A stretch of 64,000 nt of DNA from Flavobacterium sp. CG_23.5 (GCF_017875765.1 NZ_JAGGNA010000001.1:2941001-3005000), one strand, 5' to 3'; positions 27,101-37,903 are shown, counted from the stretch's first letter. The notes: generated by a model from the letters alone, not told the origin. Numbers and translations: made by a program.

Positions 27101-29110
27101 ATGCATAAAATAATAATACTTTTTCTAGCGATTTTGATGTCGGTTCCTGTTTTTTCGCAAGAAAATCTACAAGAGGTCAAAGTCGTAAACAAACGAAAAG
27201 GAATTCAAAAATCATTTACAGTAACAGGAAACACTACACTCATTACGAGCAAAGAACTGCTGAAAGCTGCTTGTTGTAATCTCGCCGAAAGTTTTGAGAC
27301 AAATCCATCCATCGATGTCAATTTTTCGGATGCTTTAACAGGAACAAAACAAATCAAAATGCTCGGATTGACAAGTCCGTATTTAATGATAACCGAAGAA
27401 AATGTTCCCTCGGTTCGAGGAGCTTCACAAGCGTATGGCTTGTCATTTACACCTGGAACCTGGGTTGAAAGTATCCAAATCACAAAAGGTGCAGGAAGTG
27501 TGGTCAATGGATACGAAAGTATTTCTGGTCAAATTAATACGGAGTTAATCAAACCCATTAACGACATTCCATTTTTCTTGAATGCTTATGGTTCGACTGA
27601 TTCCCGATTTGAGTTAAATACCCATTTCAATACTAAACTTTCGGATAAATGGAGTAGTAGTTTGTTTCTTCACGGGAATGCGCGCTTGGCTAAACTCGAT
27701 ATGAATGACGATGGTTTTCTGGATAATCCGTTGGCAAAACAAATTAATATTCTCAATAGATACCAGTATTATAATGCGGAAAAAGGCTGGGTAAGTTTTA
27801 TCAATTTCAGATATATGAATGATAAAAAACAAACAGGAGAATTAAATTTCAGTCCCGAAAGAGATAAAGGAACAACCAATTATTGGGGTTCTGAAATCAA
27901 TACCGAACGTTTAGATGTTTCCACAAAAGTAGGATATGTTTTTAAAGATTTACCATATCAAAGTATTGGTTTTCAAAATGCTTTTAACAGTCATGATCAA
28001 CGTTCTTACTTTGGTTTAAACCAATATAATATAAAGCAAAGCAGTTATTATTCGAATTTGATTTTCAATTCGATTATCAATAATACCATGAATAAATTTT
28101 CGGCGGGTTTGAATTTTACCTATGACAAATACCAAGAATTTGTTAATATAAACGATTATAGCAGAATTGATAATTCAGTTGGTGCTTTTTTTGAATACAC
28201 TTATGATAACGCAGATGATTTTAGTATAATTCTTGGCGGAAGAGTTGATAATCATAATCGTTTAGGTACATTTCTAACACCACGATTACATGTTCGATAC
28301 AATCCTTGGGAAAAAGGAGTTTTGCGATTTTCAGCAGGAAGAGGAAAGCGTTCAGCGAATATTTTTGCCGAAAACCAACCGCTGTTTGCCAGTTCGAGAA
28401 CCTTTGACATTTTAGATTCCAACGGAAAAATTTATGGTTTGAATCCTGAAATTGCGTGGAATTACGGTTTTAGCTTTGCGCAAAAATTCTCTCTCTTTGG
28501 TAAAAATGCTGATGTTGGATTTGATTTCTACAGAACCGATTTTCAAAATCAGGCTGTGGTCGATGTGATGCAAAGTGCTCAACAGGTTTTGTTCTATAAT
28601 TTGAAAGGAAAATCTTTTGCCAATAGTTTGCAATTGGAATTCAATTATGAACTTGTGGAACATTTAAATTTACGTTCAGCCTATAAATTTTATGATGTGA
28701 GAACCGATTATCTTTCTGGGAATTACCAAAAGCCATTACAGGCGAAACATCGTTTTTTTGGTAATTTAGAATATGAGACACACATTGGTGAAAATGGAAA
28801 TCAGTGGAAATTTGATTACACTTTCAATTGGATTGGTCAGCAACAATTGCCTACTACAGCTTCAAATCCTGTAAATGATAGATTACCTGAATTTTCAAAA
28901 TCGTATTCTTTAATGAATGCGCAAATTACCAAAACTTTTTCTTCTACATTTGAAATGTATATTGGAGGAGAGAATATTGGAAATTATACCCAAGAAAAAG
29001 CTATTCTTGGAAGTGAAAACCCTTTTGGCTCTAATTTTGATGCATCAATTGTATATGCACCAGTTTTTGGACAAATGTATTATGCAGGATTGCGATTTAA
29101 AATAAAATAA
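27101..29110 (+). CDS. TonB-dependent receptor, probable metal transport
   Basis: A 669-residue outer-membrane receptor with a signal peptide (about 1-19, ending VFSQ), a plug domain (about 40-150; IKMLGLTSPYLMITEENVPS, SIQITKGAGSVVNGYESISGQ) and a beta-barrel to a C-terminal aromatic/hydrophobic strand ending RFKIK. Unlike most large Bacteroidota receptors it has no N-terminal carboxypeptidase-regulatory-like domain. The plug has an unusual cysteine pair, Cys58-Cys59 (KAACCNLAE). The ATG at 27101 is chosen because it starts the signal peptide. The substrate is inferred to be a metal or metal complex from the flanking genes. Confidence 0.85.
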   Translation: MHKIIILFLAILMSVPVFSQENLQEVKVVNKRKGIQKSFTVTGNTTLITSKELLKAACCNLAESFETNPSIDVNFSDALTGTKQIKMLGLTSPYLMITEENVPSVRGASQAYGLSFTPGTWVESIQITKGAGSVVNGYESISGQINTELIKPINDIPFFLNAYGSTDSRFELNTHFNTKLSDKWSSSLFLHGNARLAKLDMNDDGFLDNPLAKQINILNRYQYYNAEKGWVSFINFRYMNDKKQTGELNFSPERDKGTTNYWGSEINTERLDVSTKVGYVFKDLPYQSIGFQNAFNSHDQRSYFGLNQYNIKQSSYYSNLIFNSIINNTMNKFSAGLNFTYDKYQEFVNINDYSRIDNSVGAFFEYTYDNADDFSIILGGRVDNHNRLGTFLTPRLHVRYNPWEKGVLRFSAGRGKRSANIFAENQPLFASSRTFDILDSNGKIYGLNPEIAWNYGFSFAQKFSLFGKNADVGFDFYRTDFQNQAVVDVMQSAQQVLFYNLKGKSFANSLQLEFNYELVEHLNLRSAYKFYDVRTDYLSGNYQKPLQAKHRFFGNLEYETHIGENGNQWKFDYTFNWIGQQQLPTTASNPVNDRLPEFSKSYSLMNAQITKTFSSTFEMYIGGENIGNYTQEKAILGSENPFGSNFDASIVYAPVFGQMYYAGLRFKIK

Positions 29111-29173
29111 TTCAAAAGTCAGTTTCAAAAATCAATTTCAAAGGTCAAAAATATAAATATTAAAAAAGAAAAT

Positions 29174-29515
29174 ATGAAAAATATAATTGTAGTTCTCCTT
29201 GTAACATTTATTGGGTTTTCGGCTCATGCCCAAGATAAAAAGAATAAAAACGCTAAGTACGTTACTGAAGTAAACGGCAATTGTGAACAATGCCAGAAGC
29301 GAATTCAAAAAGCAGCTTATTCAGTGGTCGGAGTGAAATCGGCAGTTTGGAGTATAGAAACACATCAATTGGCTTTGATTATGAATGAAGAGAAAACTAC
29401 TCCTTTAGATGTAAAAAAAGCGATTGCAAAAGTTGGCCATGATACTGATGAAGTGAAGGCAACAAAAGAAGATTATGAAAGTCTTCATAGTTGCTGCTTA
29501 TATGAGCGCAAATAA
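29174..29515 (+). CDS. Secreted heavy-metal-associated (HMA) domain protein
   Basis: A 113-residue protein with a signal peptide (about 1-20, SAHAQ) and one HMA domain. The metal site is CEQC at residues 37-40, in the normal position of the CxxC loop, although the upstream residue of the usual GMxCxxC motif is altered (NGNCEQC). A second cysteine pair lies at 107-108 near the C-terminus. It probably binds copper or a similar soft metal in the periplasm and works with the receptor 63 bp upstream. Followed by a terminator. Confidence 0.85.
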   Translation: MKNIIVVLLVTFIGFSAHAQDKKNKNAKYVTEVNGNCEQCQKRIQKAAYSVVGVKSAVWSIETHQLALIMNEEKTTPLDVKKAIAKVGHDTDEVKATKEDYESLHSCCLYERK

Positions 29516-29520
29516 TTTTG

Positions 29521-29548
29521 AAACCCGAAGTGAAAGCTTTGGGCTTTT
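29521..29548 (+). terminator. Terminator after the HMA gene
   Basis: CCCGAAG and CTTTGGG pair (with one G-T) around TGAAAG, followed by CTTTTAATTTTG. It lies just beyond the stop codon and closes the HYC/TonB/HMA cassette. Confidence 0.6.
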
Positions 29549-29812
29549 AATTTTGTTATTTAGATGGAATTTAAAGTGAATTTTTTTATTACTGACAAGA
29601 GGTAGCGTTTCTAATAAATATTTTTTTTGACTAAATCTACCATCGGCAAATTACATATGAATTGAAAGCTATATTTGGATTATGTTGTTAATTATGATCG
29701 TCGCTATAATGCTTTCGAGCGTTAATTAAACTTTAAAGTATATCAATAAATTGCGGTTAAGGTAAATTATTCTTACTTTCACGACCAATAAATTTAATTA
29801 CAAAGCTGCTCT
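29549..29812. other. Non-coding gap before the DedA gene
   Basis: AT-rich sequence without a convincing reading frame or repeat. TACTTTC near 29774 is a weak -7-like match for the downstream gene. Nothing else is seen. Confidence 0.5.
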
Positions 29813-30493
29813 ATGAATAATTTTGATTGGACACAATTACTTAATCCAGAATTTTATATTACCCTTCAAATAGGAGGAGTTCAAATAGGTTTATATATAG
29901 TTTTATTTATAATTTTTGCCGAAACTGGTCTTTTCGCCGGTTTTTTTCTTCCTGGAGACAGTTTGCTTTTTCTTGCGGGAATCTACAGTAGAGATTTAGT
30001 TCAAAATTTAATATCTATCGATAGTGATTTCATAAATGTTACCATATTATCTCTTTTGGTTGCAATAGCAGGGATTTTTGGGAATACGGTCGGTTATTGG
30101 TTTGGAGCGAAAAGTGGCTATTATTTATTTAAAAAAGAAGATACTTTCTGGTTTAAGAAGAAATACTTGATACAGTCCAAAGATTTTTTTGAGAAGTATG
30201 GAGGAAAAGCTATAATATTTGCCCGTTTCCTACCTATTTTTAGAACCTTCGCACCTATTGTTGCCGGAATAGTATCTATGGATAAGAGCAAATTCATGTT
30301 TTTTAATATTTTGAGTTCTTTTTTATGGTCATTCATTTTAATTTTTTCAGGTCATTATTTGTATGGCATCTTTTTGGATGAATTTGGAATTGACTTAAAA
30401 AAGAATATAGAATATATTATAATAATAATTGTTTTGATAACTACGGTTCCCGTTTTATTCAAGCTTTTGAAAAAAAATATACATTTAAAATAA
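29813..30493 (+). CDS. DedA family membrane protein
   Basis: A 226-residue polytopic protein of the DedA/SNARE-associated (VTT) superfamily. The family motifs are present: AETGLFAGFFLPGDSLLF near residue 37, GNTVGYWFG near 91, and the arginine motif FARFLPIFRTFAPIVAG near 140 followed by a long amphipathic/hydrophobic stretch. DedA proteins are flippases, some for undecaprenyl phosphate and others for phosphatidylethanolamine; which one cannot be told here. Single gene ending at a bidirectional terminator. Confidence 0.9.
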   Translation: MNNFDWTQLLNPEFYITLQIGGVQIGLYIVLFIIFAETGLFAGFFLPGDSLLFLAGIYSRDLVQNLISIDSDFINVTILSLLVAIAGIFGNTVGYWFGAKSGYYLFKKEDTFWFKKKYLIQSKDFFEKYGGKAIIFARFLPIFRTFAPIVAGIVSMDKSKFMFFNILSSFLWSFILIFSGHYLYGIFLDEFGIDLKKNIEYIIIIIVLITTVPVLFKLLKKNIHLK

Positions 30494-30511
30494 TCCTGAA
30501 TCCTAATCATA

Positions 30512-30552
30512 AAAAAACTCCGTCTCGTTGCAATAACGAGACGGAGTTTTTT
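30512..30552. terminator. Bidirectional terminator between the DedA gene and groL
   Basis: An 18-bp perfect stem, centred on ACTCCGTCTCGTT and AACGAGACGGAGT, with A and T runs at its ends and a GCAAT loop. It suits both convergent genes. Confidence 0.93.
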
Positions 30553-30571
30553 ATTTAACTTGGAACAGATT

Positions 30572-32212
<1,641 letters not shown>

Positions 32213-32268
32213 TTAGTGTTTAAGGTTTTAAAATCTTAATACTTAATACTTTTTTATCTTAATTCTAA

Positions 32269-32544
32269 TTATATAATTGCAAGAATATCGTCTTCTCTCA
32301 TTATCAAATAATCTTTTCCTTCCAATTTCAATTCTGTTCCAGCGTATTTTCCATAAAGGACAGAATCTCCAATTTTAACAGTCATTGTATGGTCTTTTGT
32401 ACCGTTTCCTACAGCAACAACAGTTCCTTTTTGTGGTTTTTCTTTAGCTGTGTCCGGAATAAAAATCCCTGATGCAGTTTTAGTCTCAGCAGCAACTGGT
32501 TCGATAAGAACTCTGTCTGAAAGAGGTTTGATGTTTAAAGCCAT
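32269..32544 (-). CDS. groS: Co-chaperonin GroES
   Basis: The 91-residue lid of the GroEL chamber. Motifs: [12 protein letters not shown] at the N-terminus, the mobile loop region around [12 protein letters not shown], and the C-terminal strand [17 protein letters not shown]. Upstream there is no CIRCE element; instead an inverted repeat lies at 32598-32623. First gene of the groS-groL operon. Confidence 0.97.
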   Translation of the reverse strand: MALNIKPLSDRVLIEPVAAETKTASGIFIPDTAKEKPQKGTVVAVGNGTKDHTMTVKIGDSVLYGKYAGTELKLEGKDYLIMREDDILAII

Positions 32545-32597
32545 GATTTTATGTTTTAAATTATTTTTTTAATGAATGCTAATAGGATTTCAGAAAT

Positions 32598-32623
32598 TGT
32601 GCCAGCCTATTAAAACTGACACA
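32598..32623. promoter_or_regulatory. Inverted repeat upstream of groS
   Basis: TGTGCCAG (32598-32605) and CTGACACA (32616-32623) form an inverted repeat with one mismatch and a 10-bp spacer, about 54 bp before the groS start. The spacing suits a dimeric repressor. It is not CIRCE (TTAGCACTC-N9-GAGTGCTAA). Role inferred from position only. Confidence 0.4.
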
Positions 32624-32635
32624 TTTTCTTATAAA

Positions 32636-32663
32636 AAATGCCAGCTTTGACAGGCTGGCATTT
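32636..32663 (-). terminator. Terminator of the miaB-secG operon
   Basis: AAATGCCAGC (32636-32645) pairs with GCTGGCATTT (32654-32663). It lies just beyond the secG stop on the minus strand, with TTTTTTAT following. Confidence 0.85.
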
Positions 32664-32681
32664 AGAATAAGGGGAAATAAT

Positions 32682-33026
32682 TTATTTTGCTGGATTTGTT
32701 GCAGCAGGTGTATTTTGAACTGGAGAAGCTGGAGCAGCAGTAGTTGGTGCAGTAGTTTCTGTTTGCTCAATAATTTTTGAATCGTTATCACTTAATGCTC
32801 CAGTAAAGCTTAAACTTGAAAGAAGTATCAGTACAATTAAAATAGTAGCAAGTGTCCATGTGCTTTTGTCTAAAAAATCAGTTGTTTTCTGTACACCACC
32901 TAACATTTGAGAGCCACCTATTGTAGAAGACAATCCACCACCTTTAGGGTTTTGAACCATTATAACTACGATTAATAGAAAACAAACTATTGTTATTAAA
33001 ACTAAAAAAATTGAAAATGTGCTCAT
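32682..33026 (-). CDS. secG: Preprotein translocase subunit SecG
   Basis: Small accessory subunit of the SecYEG channel. The 114-residue protein has two membrane helices (about 3-23 and 55-75) joined by the conserved loop VQNPKGGGLSSTIGGSQMLG. A periplasmic or cytoplasmic tail rich in Ala, Pro, Thr and Asn follows, as is common in Bacteroidota SecG. Only 3 bp separate it from the TPR gene upstream. Confidence 0.93.
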   Translation of the reverse strand: MSTFSIFLVLITIVCFLLIVVIMVQNPKGGGLSSTIGGSQMLGGVQKTTDFLDKSTWTLATILIVLILLSSLSFTGALSDNDSKIIEQTETTAPTTAAPASPVQNTPAATNPAK

Positions 33027-33029
33027 TGT

Positions 33030-33881
33030 TTAATTATTATTTTGTTGTAAAATCTTAATATCCGCTATGCGGTCTGCAAAGAAACTACTTTTTTCTGGAT
33101 ATTTCAAAATTAATATTTGATAAGCTTGAATCGCTTTTAGATATTTTTTTTGTTCCAAATAAACTCGCGCCAAAGTCTCGGTCATCAAATAGGAGTTGTC
33201 ATCTTTATTTAGGTCGAAAGTTACGGTAGAGGGAACGCCATGTTTCACTGGCGAAATTTTAGGACTAGTTTCTATAAACTTGTCGATTAATTCCGCTTTT
33301 TTCTTTTTGTTCTCATCTATTGGCAGCGTTTTTGGGCTAATCTTATTTTCAGATTCTCTATTAATAGGTAGCGTTCGCGATAGTTGTAGCCATTCTTGAA
33401 AAGAATGTTGTTCATTTACAGAAAAATCCAAAGGTTGACCGATAGCTAATTTTTCTTCTGCAGTTTTGTTAGTGTCATCATATTCTAATGGTAAAGCTTC
33501 CCTTATAGAAGTAAGAATGGAGCGCTCTAATGTATTTGTTTTGTGTTCCAATTTTTCTTCGTGAACAATTATTTCACTATCGATTACATTGATCTCGAGA
33601 AGTTCAAGCGTTTTTTTATCGTAGAATTCTTTTTGTATCGCAGTAAAAGTATCTGATGTAATGAAATCAAAGAGCACTGCTCTATCTGTTGTATGCGCTG
33701 CAGTAACTTTCAAAGCAAAATTATACCTGAAACTATTTTGGTTATAAAGCCCTTTTAATTGTAATGCTCTGGCGCTTTGAAAATAAGGAAATTCATCTAG
33801 TACTTTTTCCAATACGACCGTTTGCTTCTCATTAACAGCATTTGGTTTATTAATCAAATAAGTATAATCGGTTACATTCAT
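33030..33881 (-). CDS. TPR-like protein of unknown function
   Basis: A 283-residue protein with no signal peptide or membrane helix. The last 60 residues hold one clear tetratricopeptide-like helix pair (TETLARVYLEQKKYLKAIQAYQILILKYPE), and the N-terminal 60 residues look like a second helical region (VLDEFPYFQSARALQLKGLYNQ). The middle is charged and probably disordered. It is placed between lptE and secG in an envelope-related operon, so a role in envelope assembly is possible but not shown. Confidence 0.7.
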   Translation of the reverse strand: MNVTDYTYLINKPNAVNEKQTVVLEKVLDEFPYFQSARALQLKGLYNQNSFRYNFALKVTAAHTTDRAVLFDFITSDTFTAIQKEFYDKKTLELLEINVIDSEIIVHEEKLEHKTNTLERSILTSIREALPLEYDDTNKTAEEKLAIGQPLDFSVNEQHSFQEWLQLSRTLPINRESENKISPKTLPIDENKKKKAELIDKFIETSPKISPVKHGVPSTVTFDLNKDDNSYLMTETLARVYLEQKKYLKAIQAYQILILKYPEKSSFFADRIADIKILQQNNN

Positions 33882-33884
33882 AAA

Positions 33885-33916
33885 GGTTATTCGTTTATTT
33901 GGTTATTCGTTTATTT
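33885..33916. repeat. Tandem 16-bp direct repeat
   Basis: GGTTATTCGTTTATTT occurs twice head to tail (33885-33900 and 33901-33916), within the 5' leader of the TPR gene. Confidence 0.75.
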
Positions 33917-33962
33917 GTTCTTCGATTAACGGAATCAACAAATGACTGAATCAAAACCTTAT

Positions 33963-34466
33963 TTACCATTTGGCCAAAGATTCATTAAAGATATCTTGCG
34001 TAATTCGGTCAAAAATTTCTTTTAGAGCATTGTTTAAAGTAGATCCTACCAGTTGTTGTTCAGCAGGATAATCATAGTAAAATTCGAATGTTTTTTCAAA
34101 ATCATCCTTTTCTTTATTTTTATTGGTAAAACGGACATTTATTCTGATTTTTAAACGGTTTTGTGCCGCTTTTTGGTCGGCGGTAGCCGTCATCGGACTT
34201 ATTCGATAATCTATGATTTCCCCTTCGTAAGTTAAATCAGCACTGTTTTTCACCAAATTTAGATTGGTTTGATTCTGAATTAAATCTTGTAAGGCGAGGG
34301 TAAATGTTCTGTCTATTCCAGGTTCAATTATTTCAGCATTATTTTGAAAAAAATTGACTTGAAAAGTTTTGGCGTCAATTTTTCCGGTCCCAGTAAAGTT
34401 ATAAACCGAACAACTGTTTAATGTGAAAATAATTGTAATAGCGAAGATGTAATGTAAGTGTCTCAT
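33963..34466 (-). CDS. lptE: LPS assembly lipoprotein LptE
   Basis: Outer-membrane lipoprotein partner of LptD in lipopolysaccharide export. The 167-residue form starts MRHLHYIFAITII and has a lipobox ending at Cys19 (TLNSC). The mature part holds the LptE-type features seen in Bacteroidota: SVYNFTGTGKID, FFQNNAEIIEP, LTYEGEIIDYRISPM and a C-terminal helix. The ATG at 34466 is preferred over 34505 because it places the signal peptide at the N-terminus. Between the sigma-54 activator and the TPR gene. Confidence 0.85.
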   Translation of the reverse strand: MRHLHYIFAITIIFTLNSCSVYNFTGTGKIDAKTFQVNFFQNNAEIIEPGIDRTFTLALQDLIQNQTNLNLVKNSADLTYEGEIIDYRISPMTATADQKAAQNRLKIRINVRFTNKNKEKDDFEKTFEFYYDYPAEQQLVGSTLNNALKEIFDRITQDIFNESLAKW

Positions 34467-34537
34467 TTTATATTTTAAAAAACCAAAGATATTCATTTTA
34501 GGCAAATCATTCGTGACTTTATAACTTATTGAAAAAA

Positions 34538-35797
34538 TTACAAATCAAATTGTTTAATTTTTCGGTATAAAGTTCTTTCGGAAATTCCCAATTCATCAGC
34601 TGCAGCTTTTCGTTTTCCTTTATTTTTTTCCAATGATTTTTTAATCATTTCAATTTCTTTTTGCTCCAGTCTCAATATTTCTTCTTCCTCTTCGATAGTT
34701 TCTGCAAACAAGTAATTATCGTCATTCTCCTGATATTGTTCTTCTTTATTTTGTGCTGTAATCAGATTGGTTCTAGGTTCTTCTTCAAAATCTATCTCAC
34801 TGTCATTTTCTTTAGAACCGTAAATTTTAGTGATTAGTTTTTTATTGGTTTCCTGTACTTTAGAACTGCCGTTTTCCATCAACTCTAAAGTAAGTTTTTT
34901 TAAATCATGCAAGTCACTTTTCATGTCAAAAAGCACTTTGTACAAAATTTCTCTTTCGTTACTAAAATCACTATCACTTTTTTTATCTTTTATCACAGAT
35001 GGTAAATTAGTTCCTTCTTGTGGTAGATAAGACTGCAATGTTGCCGCCGTAATTTCACGATTAGTTTCCAAAACGGAAATCTGTTCCGCTACGTTTCTCA
35101 ATTGACGAATGTTTCCGCTCCAACGGAATTTTTGCAACAACTGAATGGCAACTTCATCTAATTTTAAAGGAGGCATTTTGTACTTATGAGCAAAATCTGC
35201 AACAAACTTTCTAAACAACAAATGAATATCTTCTTTTCTATCTCTCAAAGGCGGTAAGTTAATATCCACCGTGCTTAATCGATAATACAGATCTTCTCTA
35301 AATTTCCCTTTTTGAATAGCATCAAATAAATTGACATTGGTCGCAGCTACAATTCGAACATCCGTTTTTTGTACCTGACTAGAACCGACTTTTATAAATT
35401 CGCCATTTTCTAATACGCGCAACAATCGAACTTGAGTGGTCAGAGGCAATTCACCTACTTCATCAAGAAAAATGGTTCCACCGTCAGCCACTTCAAAGTA
35501 CCCCTCACGTGTTCCGGTTGCTCCTGTAAATGCTCCTTTTTCATGTCCAAAAAGTTCACTGTCAATAGTTCCTTCCGGAATGGCCCCGCAGTTTACAGCG
35601 ATATATTTTCCGTGTTTTCTATGCGAAAGCGAATGAATAATTCTGGGAATGTTTTCTTTCCCAACACCACTTTCCCCTGCCACTAATACTGAAATATCAG
35701 TAGGAGCAACCTGAATGGCTTTTTCTATTGCACGATTGAGCTTCGGGTCATTCCCGATAATCTCAAATCGTTGTTTTATGTTTTGAACTGTATCCAT
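34538..35797 (-). CDS. Sigma-54-dependent transcriptional activator
   Basis: A 419-residue bacterial enhancer-binding protein without a receiver domain. It starts directly with the AAA+ domain: Walker A GESGVGKE near residue 41, the sigma-54-contacting loop GAFTGA near 88, Walker B FLDEVGEL near 110, and the arginine finger region [10 protein letters not shown] Fis-type helix-turn-helix lies at the end ([20 protein letters not shown]). Between them is a roughly 100-residue acidic coiled-coil linker. The gene sits in the miaB-lptE-secG operon. Its target promoters are not evident in the window. Confidence 0.92.
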   Translation of the reverse strand: MDTVQNIKQRFEIIGNDPKLNRAIEKAIQVAPTDISVLVAGESGVGKENIPRIIHSLSHRKHGKYIAVNCGAIPEGTIDSELFGHEKGAFTGATGTREGYFEVADGGTIFLDEVGELPLTTQVRLLRVLENGEFIKVGSSQVQKTDVRIVAATNVNLFDAIQKGKFREDLYYRLSTVDINLPPLRDRKEDIHLLFRKFVADFAHKYKMPPLKLDEVAIQLLQKFRWSGNIRQLRNVAEQISVLETNREITAATLQSYLPQEGTNLPSVIKDKKSDSDFSNEREILYKVLFDMKSDLHDLKKLTLELMENGSSKVQETNKKLITKIYGSKENDSEIDFEEEPRTNLITAQNKEEQYQENDDNYLFAETIEEEEEILRLEQKEIEMIKKSLEKNKGKRKAAADELGISERTLYRKIKQFDL

Positions 35798-35882
35798 GTT
35801 CTATATTGTTTAAAGTTGTTTTTGTTTAAATTTTAAAGTCAGCCAATTGAGGTAAACTTTAAACTTTAAACTTTACACTTTT

Positions 35883-37328
35883 TTAATTCATTTCAGATAA
35901 TCCAACAGCCAAACCTTTAAGTGTGCCTGAAGTGCAACTTATAATTTTTACATTCACAAAATCCCCAATTTTATAATTTTCTTTTGGGAAAACCACAGTG
36001 ATACTTTGTGAATTCCTTCCGGAAAATTCTTCAGTTGATTTTTTTGAAACTTTCTCTACCAAAACTTCAACCGTTTGCCCGATGAATTCCTCAGAACGCA
36101 ACCAAGCATGTTTTTGCTGTAAATCGACAATTTCCTGCAATCTTCTGGCTTTGGTTTCTTCCGTAACATCATCTTCCATTTTTCTTCCTGCCAAAGTTCC
36201 CGGGCGTTCTGAATACGAATACATATAACCAAAATTATATTTCACATATTCCATCAAACTCAACGTATCTTGATGATCTTCCTCCGTTTCGGTAGGAAAA
36301 CCCGATATCATATCCTGCGAAATAGAACCATTGGGAACAATGCTTCTAATTTTATCAATCAAAGTCATGTATTCTTCGCGCGTATGCAAACGGTTCATTT
36401 CCTTCAAGATTCTATTGCTTCCTGATTGTACCGGTAAGTGAATGTGCTTGCAAATATTTGGATGTTTAGCGATAACATGCAAAATGCTTTCGTGCATATC
36501 CTGAGGATTGGATGTCGAAAATCGGATTCTCATTTTTGGAAAACCAACCGCTACCATTTCTAGTAATTGGTCAAAATCAACTGCAGTAGCTTTTTGCATT
36601 TCAGAGGCATTTTCGAAATCTTTCTTCAATCCGCCACCGTACCACAAATAACTATCGACATTTTGACCTAAAAGGGTAATTTCCTTAAAACCTTTATCCC
36701 ATAAATCCTGAATTTCCTTCATTATACTTTGTGGTTCCCGGCTGCGCTCCCGTCCGCGGGTAAAAGGCACCACGCAAAACGTACACATATTATCACAACC
36801 ACGCGTGATAGAAACCAATGCCGTAATTCCGTTGCTCATCAATCGAACCGGCGATATATCACCATAGGTTTCATCTTTCGACAAAATCACGTTGATGGCA
36901 TCGCGTCCTTCCTCGACTTCCGCCAATAAGTTCGGTAAATCTTTATAGGCATCAGGACCTACAACAAGGTCTACAATTTTTTCTTCTTCTAGGAATTTGT
37001 CTTTCAATCGTTCTGCCATACAACCCAAAACCCCAACTTTCATCTTTGGATTAATACGTTTTACAGCATTGTATTTTTCTAAACGTTTACGAATCGTTTG
37101 CTCTGCTTTGTCGCGAATCGAGCAGGTATTCACCAAAACTAAATCGGCTTCTTCCAGAATTTGCGTCGTATTATATCCGTTTCCGGATAATATAGAAGCT
37201 ACAATTTCACTGTCCGAAAAATTCATTGCACAGCCGTAACTCTCGATAAAAAGTTTCTTTGTATTCTCGGGTTTATGTTCTAGAACGAGACTTTCGCCTT
37301 GTTTGCTTTCTTCAATAATCTTCTCCAT
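35883..37328 (-). CDS. miaB: tRNA-2-methylthio-N6-dimethylallyladenosine synthase
   Basis: MiaB adds the 2-methylthio group to i6A37 in tRNAs that read UNN codons. The 481-residue protein has an N-terminal UPF0004 domain with three cluster cysteines (ESYGCAMNFSD, NTCSIRDKA and LGCMAERL), a radical SAM domain with CDNMCTFC near residue 180, and a C-terminal TRAM domain (about 405-475). Length is normal. First gene of the minus-strand operon leading to secG. Confidence 0.95.
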   Translation of the reverse strand: MEKIIEESKQGESLVLEHKPENTKKLFIESYGCAMNFSDSEIVASILSGNGYNTTQILEEADLVLVNTCSIRDKAEQTIRKRLEKYNAVKRINPKMKVGVLGCMAERLKDKFLEEEKIVDLVVGPDAYKDLPNLLAEVEEGRDAINVILSKDETYGDISPVRLMSNGITALVSITRGCDNMCTFCVVPFTRGRERSREPQSIMKEIQDLWDKGFKEITLLGQNVDSYLWYGGGLKKDFENASEMQKATAVDFDQLLEMVAVGFPKMRIRFSTSNPQDMHESILHVIAKHPNICKHIHLPVQSGSNRILKEMNRLHTREEYMTLIDKIRSIVPNGSISQDMISGFPTETEEDHQDTLSLMEYVKYNFGYMYSYSERPGTLAGRKMEDDVTEETKARRLQEIVDLQQKHAWLRSEEFIGQTVEVLVEKVSKKSTEEFSGRNSQSITVVFPKENYKIGDFVNVKIISCTSGTLKGLAVGLSEMN

Positions 37329-37344
37329 TACTTAATTTAAAGTG

Positions 37345-37383
37345 CAAAGATAACGCAATTCCAATAAATATGACAAGATGTCA
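37345..37383 (-). promoter_or_regulatory. miaB promoter with overlapping palindrome
   Basis: On the minus strand TTG (37374-37376) and TATCTTTG (37345-37352) form -33 and -7 boxes separated by 21 bp. The -33 box overlaps the palindrome TGACA-AGA-TGTCA (37371-37383), a possible operator. Confidence 0.5.
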
Positions 37384-37504
37384 GACTAAGATTTAACATT
37401 GTTTTAGGCATTCTGCGCAGTTGTATTTTAAGAGTTGTTTCCCGTCTAGTCCATAAGACGAGATTACAATACCAGAGCAAAAAAAGTACAGTTTCTAAAG
37501 TTAC

Positions 37505-37586
37505 AAAAAGAGCTTCTTGCGGTTGCATTTTTAGAACAAGAAAATAAAACTTTTTTTTACTTTGGGATTTTCACTTCAATCGCGGC
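37505..37586 (-). repeat. Dispersed intergenic repeat, copy 2
   Basis: On the minus strand the core CGATTGAAGTGAAAATCC (37565-37582) precedes the middle block TGCAACCGCAAGAAGCTC (37510-37527), in the order found in the other copies. The far block is not clear. It lies in the 575-bp divergent gap between miaB and the small gene at 37904. Confidence 0.55.
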
Positions 37587-37719
37587 AGTGGTAAAATTAT
37601 TTACCAGCTAGAGATTAAAAGTCTGAAATCGTGAATTCAGAACAATCACTAAAACCACATTAATTACTATATGAAATGATTAAAATGATCGGAGTAAAAC
37701 ATTTTGCGGTGGAAAAAGT

Positions 37720-37747
37720 GGAAAATCTGCTTTGGAAAATCTGCTTT
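37720..37747. repeat. Tandem 14-bp direct repeat
   Basis: GGAAAATCTGCTTT occurs twice, head to tail, at 37720-37733 and 37734-37747, about 100 bp before the -7 box at 37843. Confidence 0.75.
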
Positions 37748-37842
37748 TTATTTAATCATATATGCAGGGTTTTAAGTTAAAAAAACATGAATTGTATAAA
37801 CTTTTTGTTTAATTGTGTAATATAATCGCAAAAAAATAATAT

Positions 37843-37850
37843 TATATTTG
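37843..37850 (+). promoter_or_regulatory. -7 box of the small membrane protein gene
   Basis: TATATTTG matches TAnnTTTG exactly, 53 bp before the ATG at 37904. No good -33 box. Confidence 0.45.
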
Positions 37851-37903
37851 TAATAGTAAAACCATTAACAATATAATAATCATTAATTTAAAACTTTTTC
37901 AAT

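Noticed and set aside
32560..32630. Sigma-54 promoter before groES (TGGCAC word)
   Set aside because: The TGGCAC word lacks a GC-containing -12 element at the right distance.
37337..37528. Minus-strand frame of 63 codons upstream of miaB
   Set aside because: It overlaps the miaB promoter and part of a dispersed repeat; no domain is recognisable.
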